40,101 bases of DNA from DASRDU01 sp035560235 (GTDB lineage: Bacteria; Acidobacteriota; Blastocatellia; RBC074), in assembly GCA_035560235.1 (NCBI GenBank), contig DATMAG010000055.1, positions 1 through 40,101 of the forward strand, given 5' to 3'. The stretch's first letter is position 1, and the number at the start of each line of letters is the position of its first letter. The position numbers were made by a program, and so were the translations under genes. The notes under the pieces are model-generated. The model was not told where the DNA came from, did not search any database, and saw only the letters and a program-made list of their open reading frames with translations. Of the stretch, positions 33,568 through 40,101 are shown in pieces.

Positions 33568-34371
33568 TCAGGCCATCTGTTTACCCGGCCTGACCGGGTG
33601 CGGCGCTGCGCCCTGGACGGCAACCGTCGCAGCCGCCGACTCAGCCTGCGCTTCAGCAGTCACGGTGATCTGCACTTCCTCGACGAGCGCGCCGAGGTGC
33701 GAGGTCAGCGCGTGTATGAAGAGCAGAATGCCGGACATCTCAAGAAACTCTTCTGCAATCGTCTCGCCGAGGTACTGCACGCTCTGCAGCCCGTAAAGGT
33801 CGCGCAGTTTGCCGCCGAGCATCTCCAGGCCGACCGCGCCGCTGACAAAGACCATCCCCGCCACGATCATCTGCACTCGCGTGCGCAGCGGCAGATGCGC
33901 CAGGAACTTCAGATACGCCAGCCCGACGCCCGCCGCAAACAGCAGCCCCGGAATCACCCACGCATACCTGAGAGAACCGCTCGTATGCAGCGCCGCCCGC
34001 AGCGGCTCAACCAGCATTTCATGCAGGCTCGCCGCTTCATCGAGCGAAAGCAGCAGAAAGATCAGCGCCAGCCCGCCCCAGTGACGCACATACCGCGCTC
34101 CCGAAAGCCGCCTGAGCGTGGCAATCACGGCAAGCAGCACGGCGCAGAACAGAATTGACGAGGACTGATACCAGTTGGGCAGATTGTTTTCGCCGTCGAG
34201 TTCGAATTTCTCGACAATTCCATACACGTGATGCGCGTGCAGATAGTCCTCGCCGAGCGAGTATTTGGCCCACTCGGCACCGATCCCGGCCAGCGTCAGC
34301 AGCAGGACAACGACGCCCAGCAGCAGCGTGATCCGTCCGGCTGAAACAGCAAGTCTGTGGTGAGGTGCCAT
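33568..34371 (-). CDS. Unassigned six-TM membrane protein of the polysaccharide cluster
   Basis: 267 aa from the ATG at 34371, selected because AAAGGAGAG lies nine bases ahead of it; an ATG seven codons upstream lacks a ribosome site. Six hydrophobic helices are predicted, roughly at 8-32, 65-88, 100-118, 137-160, 166-187 and 205-228 of the chosen protein. Polar residues sit inside or at the edges of helices: LSLDEAASLHE in helix 3, GLEMLGG in helix 5 and ETIAEEFLEM before helix 6. This looks more like a membrane enzyme or channel than a simple anchor. The loop HAHHVYGIVEKFELDGENNL faces outside or inside by an undetermined topology. The tail is Ala/Val-rich and soluble. Family not recognised by name. 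It sits between the WecG-type and GT2 genes in tight same-strand order, so a role in glycan assembly is likely but unproven. Confidence 0.8.
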   Translation of the reverse strand: MAPHHRLAVSAGRITLLLGVVVLLLTLAGIGAEWAKYSLGEDYLHAHHVYGIVEKFELDGENNLPNWYQSSSILFCAVLLAVIATLRRLSGARYVRHWGGLALIFLLLSLDEAASLHEMLVEPLRAALHTSGSLRYAWVIPGLLFAAGVGLAYLKFLAHLPLRTRVQMIVAGMVFVSGAVGLEMLGGKLRDLYGLQSVQYLGETIAEEFLEMSGILLFIHALTSHLGALVEEVQITVTAEAQAESAAATVAVQGAAPHPVRPGKQMA

Positions 34372-34414
34372 AGCAATACTCTCCTTTATCATTCAGTGGC
34401 GGCTGCTCTCCCGG

Positions 34415-35170
34415 TCAGCGGCTTGTCGCCACATCGAATCTTCTGAGGTTCAGCTGCTGACACAGCCAGAGGAGCAGAAAGAGGGTGTTGGTCTTCAGGT
34501 ATCGCCGCCACAGACGGCGCGGATCCTGCGTCAGGCGAAAGAGCCATTCAAGGCCTGTGCGCTGCATCCAGCGCGGAGCGCGTTCGATGCGGCCTGTGTG
34601 AAAGTCAAAAGCCGCGCCGACCCCGAGCATCACGCCGACGCGCAGATGCCGGTGTGCGAGCATCCATTTCTCCTGCTTCGGACAGCCCAGCCCGACCCAC
34701 AGCACATCAACCTTGTCATTGACCATTGCGGCCAGTTCCGCCTCCTCCGCTTTGCTGAGCGGACGAAACGGCGGGCAGTACGTTCCGGCCACGATCAGCT
34801 GAGGACAGAGCTTCTTCAGCCGCGCAGCCAGTTCAGCAGCCACTCCCTCGGCCCCGCCGTAAAAAAAGTGGCGGTAACCGCACCCGGCAGTTTCTGTAAT
34901 GAACTTCAGCATCAGGTCAGGGCCGCAGACGCGATCGGGCAGCTTTCCCGCCCAGGCAATCGGCATCCCGTCAGGCAGCGCTAGGTCTGCCGAATTGAGC
35001 GCCGTCCTGAGCGCCGGATCTGACTGGCTTTCAGTCACCGCATGAACATTGGTCAGCGTGACGTAATGCGTCCGCCCGTCGCGGATGAATTTTTCAATCG
35101 CCCTGACTGCGCGCCCATAATCGAGCGCGGCAATGCGCACCCCAAGCACCTCAAAATATGTCGTCTGCAT
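34415..35170 (-). CDS. WecG/TagA/CpsF-family glycosyltransferase (GT26)
   Basis: 251 aa from the ATG at 35170. The frame stays open 126 codons further upstream, but that part is antisense to the deacetylase gene and the intergenic repeat and has no family similarity. Family features are YVTLTNVHAVTESQ, ALPDGMPIAWAGKL, HFFYGGAEGVAAELAARLK and LWVGLGCPKQEKWM. Members add N-acetylmannosamine or related sugars to undecaprenyl-linked intermediates at the cytoplasmic membrane face. The C-terminal FRLTQDPRRLWRRYLKTN is the usual membrane-association segment. Confidence 0.93.
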   Translation of the reverse strand: MQTTYFEVLGVRIAALDYGRAVRAIEKFIRDGRTHYVTLTNVHAVTESQSDPALRTALNSADLALPDGMPIAWAGKLPDRVCGPDLMLKFITETAGCGYRHFFYGGAEGVAAELAARLKKLCPQLIVAGTYCPPFRPLSKAEEAELAAMVNDKVDVLWVGLGCPKQEKWMLAHRHLRVGVMLGVGAAFDFHTGRIERAPRWMQRTGLEWLFRLTQDPRRLWRRYLKTNTLFLLLWLCQQLNLRRFDVATSR

Positions 35171-35177
35171 AAGCCCT

Positions 35178-35227
35178 GAGATTTGAAATCCGAGATCTGA
35201 AATTTGAGACCGGGGCAGAACACAAAT
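35178..35227. repeat. Short AT-rich repeat cluster upstream of the WecG-type gene
   Basis: GAGATTTGAAAT (35178-35189) and GAGATCTGAAAT (35192-35203) are near-identical direct repeats. AATTTG (35201-35206) and CAAATT (35222-35227) form a dyad. The segment is much more AT-rich than its flanks and occupies the 85-base gap between the deacetylase and glycosyltransferase genes. Confidence 0.55.
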
Positions 35228-35255
35228 TCCAAAGCTCAAAGCCGATTGATTCTGT

Positions 35256-36302
35256 TTACGCGAACAGTCGCATCTGCGCGACGGCGCGCGAATAGCGGCC
35301 CAGCACGCCGCGCGTTGATTCCTCGCACAGGCTGACGCGGGCCAGCGCATGCAGGTCATCGCCCTGCTGCGCGAGGCGGCGTTCGGTCGTGACCGCAACG
35401 CTGAAACCGAGCCTGGCGACGAGGCCTTTGATGGCCTCGTTGTAACTGCCATTCGGGTAAGCGAACTGACTGGCCGGATGACCGAGCCGGTCTTCGAGGG
35501 TTCGTTTGCTGCGCCGGAGTTCGCGTTCGATGGTGTGCGGGTCTTCAAGCGTCAGCACCGGATGCTGATCTGAATGGCTGCCGAAGCTCACGCCCGCCTG
35601 CTCCATCTCTGCGATCATTTTCCAGTCGAGCAGTTCAAATCCCGGCGGATAATCAGCGCCGAGCGCGGCTTCCAGTTTTTCGAGCAGTCTTTCGCGCACG
35701 GCAAAGGGCAGATGCACGATCTGCTCGATCACGGCGAGCGGATCGCGTTTGCGGCAGAGTTCATCAACTCTGATCGCGCGCAGCCCGACGCCCTCAAAGG
35801 CCCGGCGCAGTTCATAGCCGAGCTGAAAGGCTCTGGTGATCTGCCAGCAGATGCGGTCGTGATGCAGCGGCACACCCGAGCCGATCAGCCCGGTTGAGAC
35901 AAAGATGGTCGCGGGCAGGCCCATTTCGCGCAGCACCGGCAGTGCGTGATCGTAATTGTCGCGATACCCGTCATCGAAGGTGATGACTGCCGCCGGTCGC
36001 GCGGTCTGCTTTTCGCCCCTGATGACGCTGACGGCTTCATCAAGCGTCAGGACTTCGTACTGTTCGCGCACGACTTCGAGATGACGGCGAAAGGATTCAG
36101 TCGAAACGAGCAGGCCGTAGATTGCTTCGCGTTCAGCCGCCACGATGTCAGGCACGACGCGGTGATAGCACAGAATCATCACTCTGCCCGTCGCCTGACG
36201 GCGCATTTCAATCCGTCTTTTCAGCCTGCCGGTCAGCCGCAGCAGCGGAGCGGCGGATGATTTAATTGCTCGCCTGCCAAACTTCAGAAGCGTTTTCGAC
36301 AT
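35256..36302 (-). CDS. Polysaccharide deacetylase (NodB homology domain)
   Basis: 348 aa. Catalytic motifs are present: ILCYHRVVPD at the start of the fold, TFDDGYRDNY with the base Asp110 and metal ligand Asp111, and SHSDQHP with metal ligands His244 and His248. There is no cleavable signal peptide; the N-terminus is very basic (KFGRRAIKSS, LKRRIEMRRQATGR), so it probably acts in the cytoplasm or at the membrane. It would remove N-acetyl groups from glycan or lipid-linked sugar. Its ATG overlaps the stop of the upstream GT4 gene in a TAATG arrangement, so translation is coupled. Confidence 0.93.
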   Translation of the reverse strand: MSKTLLKFGRRAIKSSAAPLLRLTGRLKRRIEMRRQATGRVMILCYHRVVPDIVAAEREAIYGLLVSTESFRRHLEVVREQYEVLTLDEAVSVIRGEKQTARPAAVITFDDGYRDNYDHALPVLREMGLPATIFVSTGLIGSGVPLHHDRICWQITRAFQLGYELRRAFEGVGLRAIRVDELCRKRDPLAVIEQIVHLPFAVRERLLEKLEAALGADYPPGFELLDWKMIAEMEQAGVSFGSHSDQHPVLTLEDPHTIERELRRSKRTLEDRLGHPASQFAYPNGSYNEAIKGLVARLGFSVAVTTERRLAQQGDDLHALARVSLCEESTRGVLGRYSRAVAQMRLFA

Positions 36303-37510
36303 TAACTGTTCCTCCCACGCACCGCTTCGGGCGTTACGACTGAAATCTGAATGCTCCCTCCGTCAGCACCGCGCCTTCCCCGCCCGGCGATTGAGAACGT
36401 CTGCTGCATCGCCTCGCTGAGCCGCGCCTGAATGATGTGCCGATCAAACCGGCACGCCCTGAGTTCCGCCCGTTTCCCCATCGCCAGCCGCATCCGTTCA
36501 TCGCTCGCGAGCGTCACTATTCTTTCCGCCAGCGCGTCAATCTCGCCCGGCCTGACCAGCCAGCCCTCAACGCCGTCAGTGATCAGCTCAGGGATCCCGC
36601 CAACCGGAGTAGTGATGACCGGCAACCCGGCAGCCATCGCTTCGATCACCGACACCGGCATCCCTTCGGCATAAGTCGGGAGCACGAAAATGTCTGCCTG
36701 TTTGAAAAATTCAGCCCGGCGATCCATCGGCGCCGGCCCGAAATATTCGAGCAGATGCAGCACCTGCCTGTGTTCGCACAGCCGCATCAGCGTTTCAGAA
36801 CCGTGCCCGAGCATCATCACTCTGAGGTTCGGCACACGCGCTTCGGCCAGGCGCAGTGCCTCGATCAGATCGCGTTCGCCCTTGAGCCGCCCCATCGCGC
36901 CGACAAAGAGCAGCCGCACCGGTTCGCCAGCCTGAGCGCCCTCTCTGAGGCGACGCTCAGTGGCAAACTCAGTCACATCCACGCCGTTCGGCAGCACGAC
37001 GACATCGGCTTCAGGCAGATGGCGATTGAGAATGCCCTGCAGTTCGCGCGAACAGGTAATCAGCCGATGGCTCAGGCCCAGCCCCCACAGAATCAGCCGC
37101 TGTCCGTACCGGCTCTGGCGTTTGAAGTAAGGCGTGAAATCTCCGGCGTGAAAATGCGTCAGCACGCAGCGCCCTGTCATTCGCCCGAAGGCGATGAACG
37201 GAGTCTTGCGATAGAGACTCGCGTTGCCGCCGACGTGAATCCAGACCATCTCCGGTCGCCAGCGCACGATCAGCCAGACGTACTGAATAAAAGCCGTGAC
37301 GGCCAGCACCACCTTGCCGAACTGACTGTATTCATCAGCCTGCGAAGCGATGTGGCGAAATTCGTATTTGTGCGTCAGATTCGAAGCCAGCAGCTCCCGC
37401 ACCAGCGCGGTGATGCCGCCGAGCGTTTTCGTCAGATGCGGACTGACGATCAGCACGCGCTGTCGGCGCGCTGGCGAGCGGGATGATGAAGTCTTGATGA
37501 TTACCTGCAT
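36302..37510 (-). CDS. GT4-family glycosyltransferase
   Basis: 402 aa from the ATG at 37510, chosen because GCAGGAGCTG precedes it; a frame 36 codons longer is open but unsupported. It has the GT-B fold: the N-terminal half includes LIVSPHLTKTLGGITALVREL and the acceptor-side HFHAGDFTPYFKR, the C-terminal half VRLLFVGAMGRLKGERDLIEAL and the donor-binding E-x7-E in EGMPVSVIEAMAAGLPVITT. It transfers a sugar from a nucleotide donor during exopolysaccharide assembly on the cytoplasmic side. The stop overlaps the next gene's start by one base. Confidence 0.94.
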   Translation of the reverse strand: MQVIIKTSSSRSPARRQRVLIVSPHLTKTLGGITALVRELLASNLTHKYEFRHIASQADEYSQFGKVVLAVTAFIQYVWLIVRWRPEMVWIHVGGNASLYRKTPFIAFGRMTGRCVLTHFHAGDFTPYFKRQSRYGQRLILWGLGLSHRLITCSRELQGILNRHLPEADVVVLPNGVDVTEFATERRLREGAQAGEPVRLLFVGAMGRLKGERDLIEALRLAEARVPNLRVMMLGHGSETLMRLCEHRQVLHLLEYFGPAPMDRRAEFFKQADIFVLPTYAEGMPVSVIEAMAAGLPVITTPVGGIPELITDGVEGWLVRPGEIDALAERIVTLASDERMRLAMGKRAELRACRFDRHIIQARLSEAMQQTFSIAGRGRRGADGGSIQISVVTPEAVRGRNS

Positions 37511-37691
37511 CAGCTCCTGCGGTGTGCGACAGATCAACAGCCTGTCGCTGACTCGTGGAAACGACACTTCAACAGACGACAGACCGGCAGCCTGTCGCAC
37601 GATTCGCCTGATTCTCACTGAGGCTCGTCACCGATCAGTGATCAAGCCGTGACATTTCTCTGACCGGCAGGAGTGAGAGGCGGGGTTGTCT

Positions 37692-39119
37692 TCAGGCAGG
37701 GCGATTGGGGACTATCTGCCTGAGCCGGTCGTCCTCAATCACCAGACGACACTGCTGGCCCTGTCGCAGAAGTTCATAAGCCTTTCTGAACTCCCACGAC
37801 GGCAGATCGCGGCGATACTTCAGCACCACCTCAACCAGACGACGCGGATGCAGTTCGGGCAGCGCTTCCGTCTGATCGCCCGAATCAGGAACTGTATTTC
37901 CGAACAACAAGGCGCGGCCCTGCTCAGCCAGCAGATCAATGGCGGCGCGGCTCAGACCTGTGCGCTGCGCTTCGAGGCGCAGCAGTTGCCATAATCCCCT
38001 GAGGCGAACTGCGGCGTCCCACAACTCAGGCTGCCGTTTGGCCCACGCTCTGGCCCGCGCCAGGGCTGATGAAACTGTAACGGCGGCGCTGCCTCGATGA
38101 ATGATTAAGCGGTAAATCCGCCGTTCGGAGTTGGTGAAGCGGCTTTTGTAACTTTCACTGCCTCTGCCGAAATCGAGTTTGCGCAGTCCTTCGCGGCGAC
38201 AGTAACGCGCCGTTTCAAGCACCAGCATCTCGCCGGGCGACGTGCCCATAATTCCGACATCGAACGAGGTCACCCAGGTCAGCAGCGCTCCGCGATGCTC
38301 GAAAGCCAGCGTCACCGCAACCGGCTCATCGTCCAGAAACAGCGCCGGCAGGCAGGCCTCGCCCGGCATAGCCGCGACAGTCAGGTCAAGCAGACGGCAC
38401 AGATTTCCCGGCGCTTCGGCATCGAAGATGCTCGGCTGTCCGTTGAGCAGGTAGCGCGCCGTGTGCCAGCGGCTGAGCCTGCGCAGACAGTCCCGCATTT
38501 CGGCCGCTGCGCGCACCACTCTGAATTCGAGCCTGGCCGTTCGCGCGAGCGTCTTCATCTTGCGCACAAGCCGCTCCTTTTTGAGCAGCCCGTCAAGCGC
38601 CGCCGGATCGGTTCCGGCAATCTGCAGCGCCATGCCGACATCGCACTGCTGCAGTTCAACCGTCAGCCCCTGCGCGCAGGCTCTGTCCATCAGCGCCCCG
38701 AGCGTTGGAGAGTCTTCAGGAATATTTTCAAGGCAGGCGTGAACGCAGTCATCCGGAATGATCGCGGCGATCTGTTCAGCGACCCGGCTGATGAATTCAG
38801 CGTGATAGCCCGGCTCGGCAATCACATCGTTGTAATCGCCCCAGCAACTGCCGAGCATCTCCAGCGCCGTGCGACTGCGCCCGAAGCTTCTGATCCGGCG
38901 CTGCGCAAACGGCGCAATTGCCACGAGCCGTTCACCGCCGTCTTCCGCGACGTAGCCGCAGATGATGAGCGGCTGCGCTTCCCGGTCAAATTCAGCCGCC
39001 GCCTGCATCCAGCCCCGGGTCACAAAAGGTTCACTCAGCGCCGCGCGGGCCACGAGCGCATCCCACTCTGCCGCCCGCTCCGGGCCAACCGGAAACTCTG
39101 TCAGAACTTCAATACGCAT
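37692..39119 (-). CDS. CelD/BcsL-type GNAT acetyltransferase (Acetyltransf_6, FemAB-like)
   Basis: 475 aa, soluble. The N-terminal part has SEPFVTRGWMQAAAEF and LEMLGSCWGDYNDVIAEP, usual in CelD-like proteins. The GNAT core lies at about 175-330 with KKERLVRKMKTLARTARLEF, CLPALFLDDEPVAVTLAFEH and LVLETARYCRREGLRKLDFG, then RGSESYKSRFTN. These proteins sit in cellulose and exopolysaccharide clusters and probably acylate sugars. The C-terminal 120 residues add helices with no recognised domain. It follows the 77-aa gene by 18 bases and precedes the GT4 gene by 181 bases. Confidence 0.9.
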   Translation of the reverse strand: MRIEVLTEFPVGPERAAEWDALVARAALSEPFVTRGWMQAAAEFDREAQPLIICGYVAEDGGERLVAIAPFAQRRIRSFGRSRTALEMLGSCWGDYNDVIAEPGYHAEFISRVAEQIAAIIPDDCVHACLENIPEDSPTLGALMDRACAQGLTVELQQCDVGMALQIAGTDPAALDGLLKKERLVRKMKTLARTARLEFRVVRAAAEMRDCLRRLSRWHTARYLLNGQPSIFDAEAPGNLCRLLDLTVAAMPGEACLPALFLDDEPVAVTLAFEHRGALLTWVTSFDVGIMGTSPGEMLVLETARYCRREGLRKLDFGRGSESYKSRFTNSERRIYRLIIHRGSAAVTVSSALARARAWAKRQPELWDAAVRLRGLWQLLRLEAQRTGLSRAAIDLLAEQGRALLFGNTVPDSGDQTEALPELHPRRLVEVVLKYRRDLPSWEFRKAYELLRQGQQCRLVIEDDRLRQIVPNRPA

Positions 39120-39137
39120 TGATTACGGCGGGGCAGA

Positions 39138-39371
39138 TCAGGCCGCCGAGAGCAGGGCTTCCCCGGCAGTTTTGGAGAGTTCGATGGGAATGAAGTAATC
39201 CTGCGGATAAAGATAATCCTCGCCCGATTCGTCAATCACGCGGAGGTAGCCCTCTGCCGCAGCCGCTTCGTCCGGCAGTACCTGATAAATCCTGCGCGGC
39301 TCAGGTTCCTCGCAATCTTCGTTATTGATACAGATGACAAAAGATATTTCCGGCTTCTTTTTCTTTGCCAT
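39138..39371 (-). CDS. Conserved small protein with VIDESGEDYLYP motif
   Basis: 77 aa, acidic apart from a lysine-rich start (MAKKKKPE). The sequence runs ICINNEDCEEPEPRRIYQVL, then EGYLRVIDESGEDYLYPQDY and FIPIEL. I recall this RxIYQVLPD...VIDESGEDYLYP pattern from uncharacterised proteins in many phyla, usually predicted as an SH3-like small barrel; function unknown. It is 18 bases ahead of the acetyltransferase gene on the same strand and could be co-transcribed with the polysaccharide cluster. Confidence 0.8.
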   Translation of the reverse strand: MAKKKKPEISFVICINNEDCEEPEPRRIYQVLPDEAAAAEGYLRVIDESGEDYLYPQDYFIPIELSKTAGEALLSAA

Positions 39372-39533
39372 ATTAGTCAGTCAAGGTAGCGTTTGATTTT
39401 GATCTTCTTCCTTCCGATTCCATGAGCTTCATGCCAGTGAAGCTCAATTGAAGGGTATGCTGGCAACAGTCCCTGGAATTATCAAGCGAATTTTTCAGCA
39501 GCCCCTGGCTCTTTCAGGGAATGAGTCTGCGCC

Positions 39534-40101
39534 TCAGGCCTGCCTGCTCAGCGCCATTCGCAGTTCGCGCTGAGTCAGCAGCGCCGCGGCCAGCCAGACC
39601 AGCGCGCCTGCAACCATAGCAATCCAGAAACCGAGCGAGCGGGCCTGCCACACGACCACCGACATCAGGGCCAGCGGAACGATGGCCGTTGTGACTGTCC
39701 GCCGCCATTCAAGCCGGTACAGCCTGCGCCGCGACCAGACCGCCACAATCAGCAGCAGCGCGAGCATTGAAAGAAACTGCGCCGCCGCTGCTCCGGCAGC
39801 GCCGAAGCTTGCGATCAGCCACAGATTGAGCGCCAGATTGACTGCGACCGCGACCAGATTGCCGAGCAGATCAATCCGCTGATTGTTCGTTGCGACCAGT
39901 CCGCGCGAGAGCACCATCACCGCGCAGAAAGGCACAATCGTCAGCGCCAGCAGCTGAAGTGACGGAGCGGCCTGCGCGAGCCTGGCGCTGAAAAGCAGCG
40001 TCAGCACTTCGCGCGCGAGCAGCCCCAGGCCGACCGCGCACGGCAGCGTCAGTGCAATCACCAGCCGCAGACTGCGCGAGAGAAATTCACCGAGCGCCGG
40101 A
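39534..40101 (-). CDS. Wzx/MATE-like polysaccharide flippase, C-terminal part (runs off window)
   Basis: The frame is open to the right edge, giving the last 188 residues of a larger membrane protein. At least five helices are visible, with LGLLAREVLTLLFSARLAQA, SLQLLALTIVPFCAVMVLSR and the LVATNNQRIDLLGNLVAVAV signature of the polysaccharide-biosynthesis C-terminal domain in O-antigen and exopolysaccharide flippases. It would move lipid-linked glycan across the inner membrane. It is the most upstream visible gene of the minus-strand cluster, 162 bases before the 77-aa gene. Confidence 0.88.
   Translation of the reverse strand, partial: PALGEFLSRSLRLVIALTLPCAVGLGLLAREVLTLLFSARLAQAAPSLQLLALTIVPFCAVMVLSRGLVATNNQRIDLLGNLVAVAVNLALNLWLIASFGAAGAAAAQFLSMLALLLIVAVWSRRRLYRLEWRRTVTTAIVPLALMSVVVWQARSLGFWIAMVAGALVWLAAALLTQRELRMALSRQA

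Noticed and set aside
35171..35548. 126-codon N-terminal extension of the WecG-type gene
   Set aside because: It is antisense to the deacetylase C-terminus and runs through an intergenic repeat. The family N-terminus begins at the ATG at 35170.
39424..39445. GAGCTTCA/TGAAGCTC hairpin after the flippase gene
   Set aside because: Eight-base stem with no T tract on the minus strand; insufficient for a terminator call.

Overview
The window is about 40 kb of GC-rich (roughly 60%) bacterial chromosome with long intergenic gaps. The gene content points to Acidobacteriota, perhaps Blastocatellia: large TPR proteins, a Ser/Thr kinase fused to a TolB-like domain and TPRs, an FHA-GAF sigma-54 activator, a PQQ dehydrogenase with its own haem c, and a small secreted protein with the IPFDFxxGNKxLPAG signature. 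This placement is an inference, because there is no rRNA or other phylogenetic marker. I saw no tRNA, rRNA, CRISPR array or phage module.

Layout. 1-105 is the tail of an IS110-family transposase cut by the window edge. It is followed by a TRAFs-binding/trypsin-like protease (146-1801) of a type found in bacterial conflict and signalling systems. 1.8-12.5 kb is mixed housekeeping and sensing: moaE, a sialidase-fold exported protein, an exported TPR protein, a PAS hybrid histidine kinase, a VOC protein, an orphan oligopeptide-type solute-binding lipoprotein, yjbQ and a TauE-type permease. 12.5-19 kb is a regulatory block: a gene remnant, the sigma-54 activator, two small ORFs (one behind a good sigma-54 promoter candidate) and the Ser/Thr kinase. 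19-30 kb is metabolic: PQQ dehydrogenase, esterase, Nudix hydrolase, Smr protein, DDAH-type hydrolase, MFS transporter, purA, trxB, trxA and glgA. 30.3-31.3 kb is an exported parallel beta-helix protein.

31.4-40.1 kb is an exopolysaccharide/glycolipid cluster, all on the minus strand and continuing beyond the right edge. In transcription order it holds a Wzx-like flippase (partial), a 77-aa conserved protein, a CelD/FemAB-type acetyltransferase, a GT4 glycosyltransferase, a NodB deacetylase, a WecG/TagA glycosyltransferase, an unassigned six-TM protein, a GT2 glycosyltransferase and an OafA-type acyltransferase. Several genes overlap or are separated by only 14-18 bases. No polymerase or initiating sugar-phosphate transferase is visible in the window.

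The most unusual non-coding feature is the density of long inverted repeats in the gaps. Three belong to one sequence family (near 11.4, 15.0 and 31.3 kb), and one of these supplies the last codons of the acyltransferase gene. Others have different sequences, including a perfect 28-bp repeat whose arms are themselves palindromic (18970-19049).
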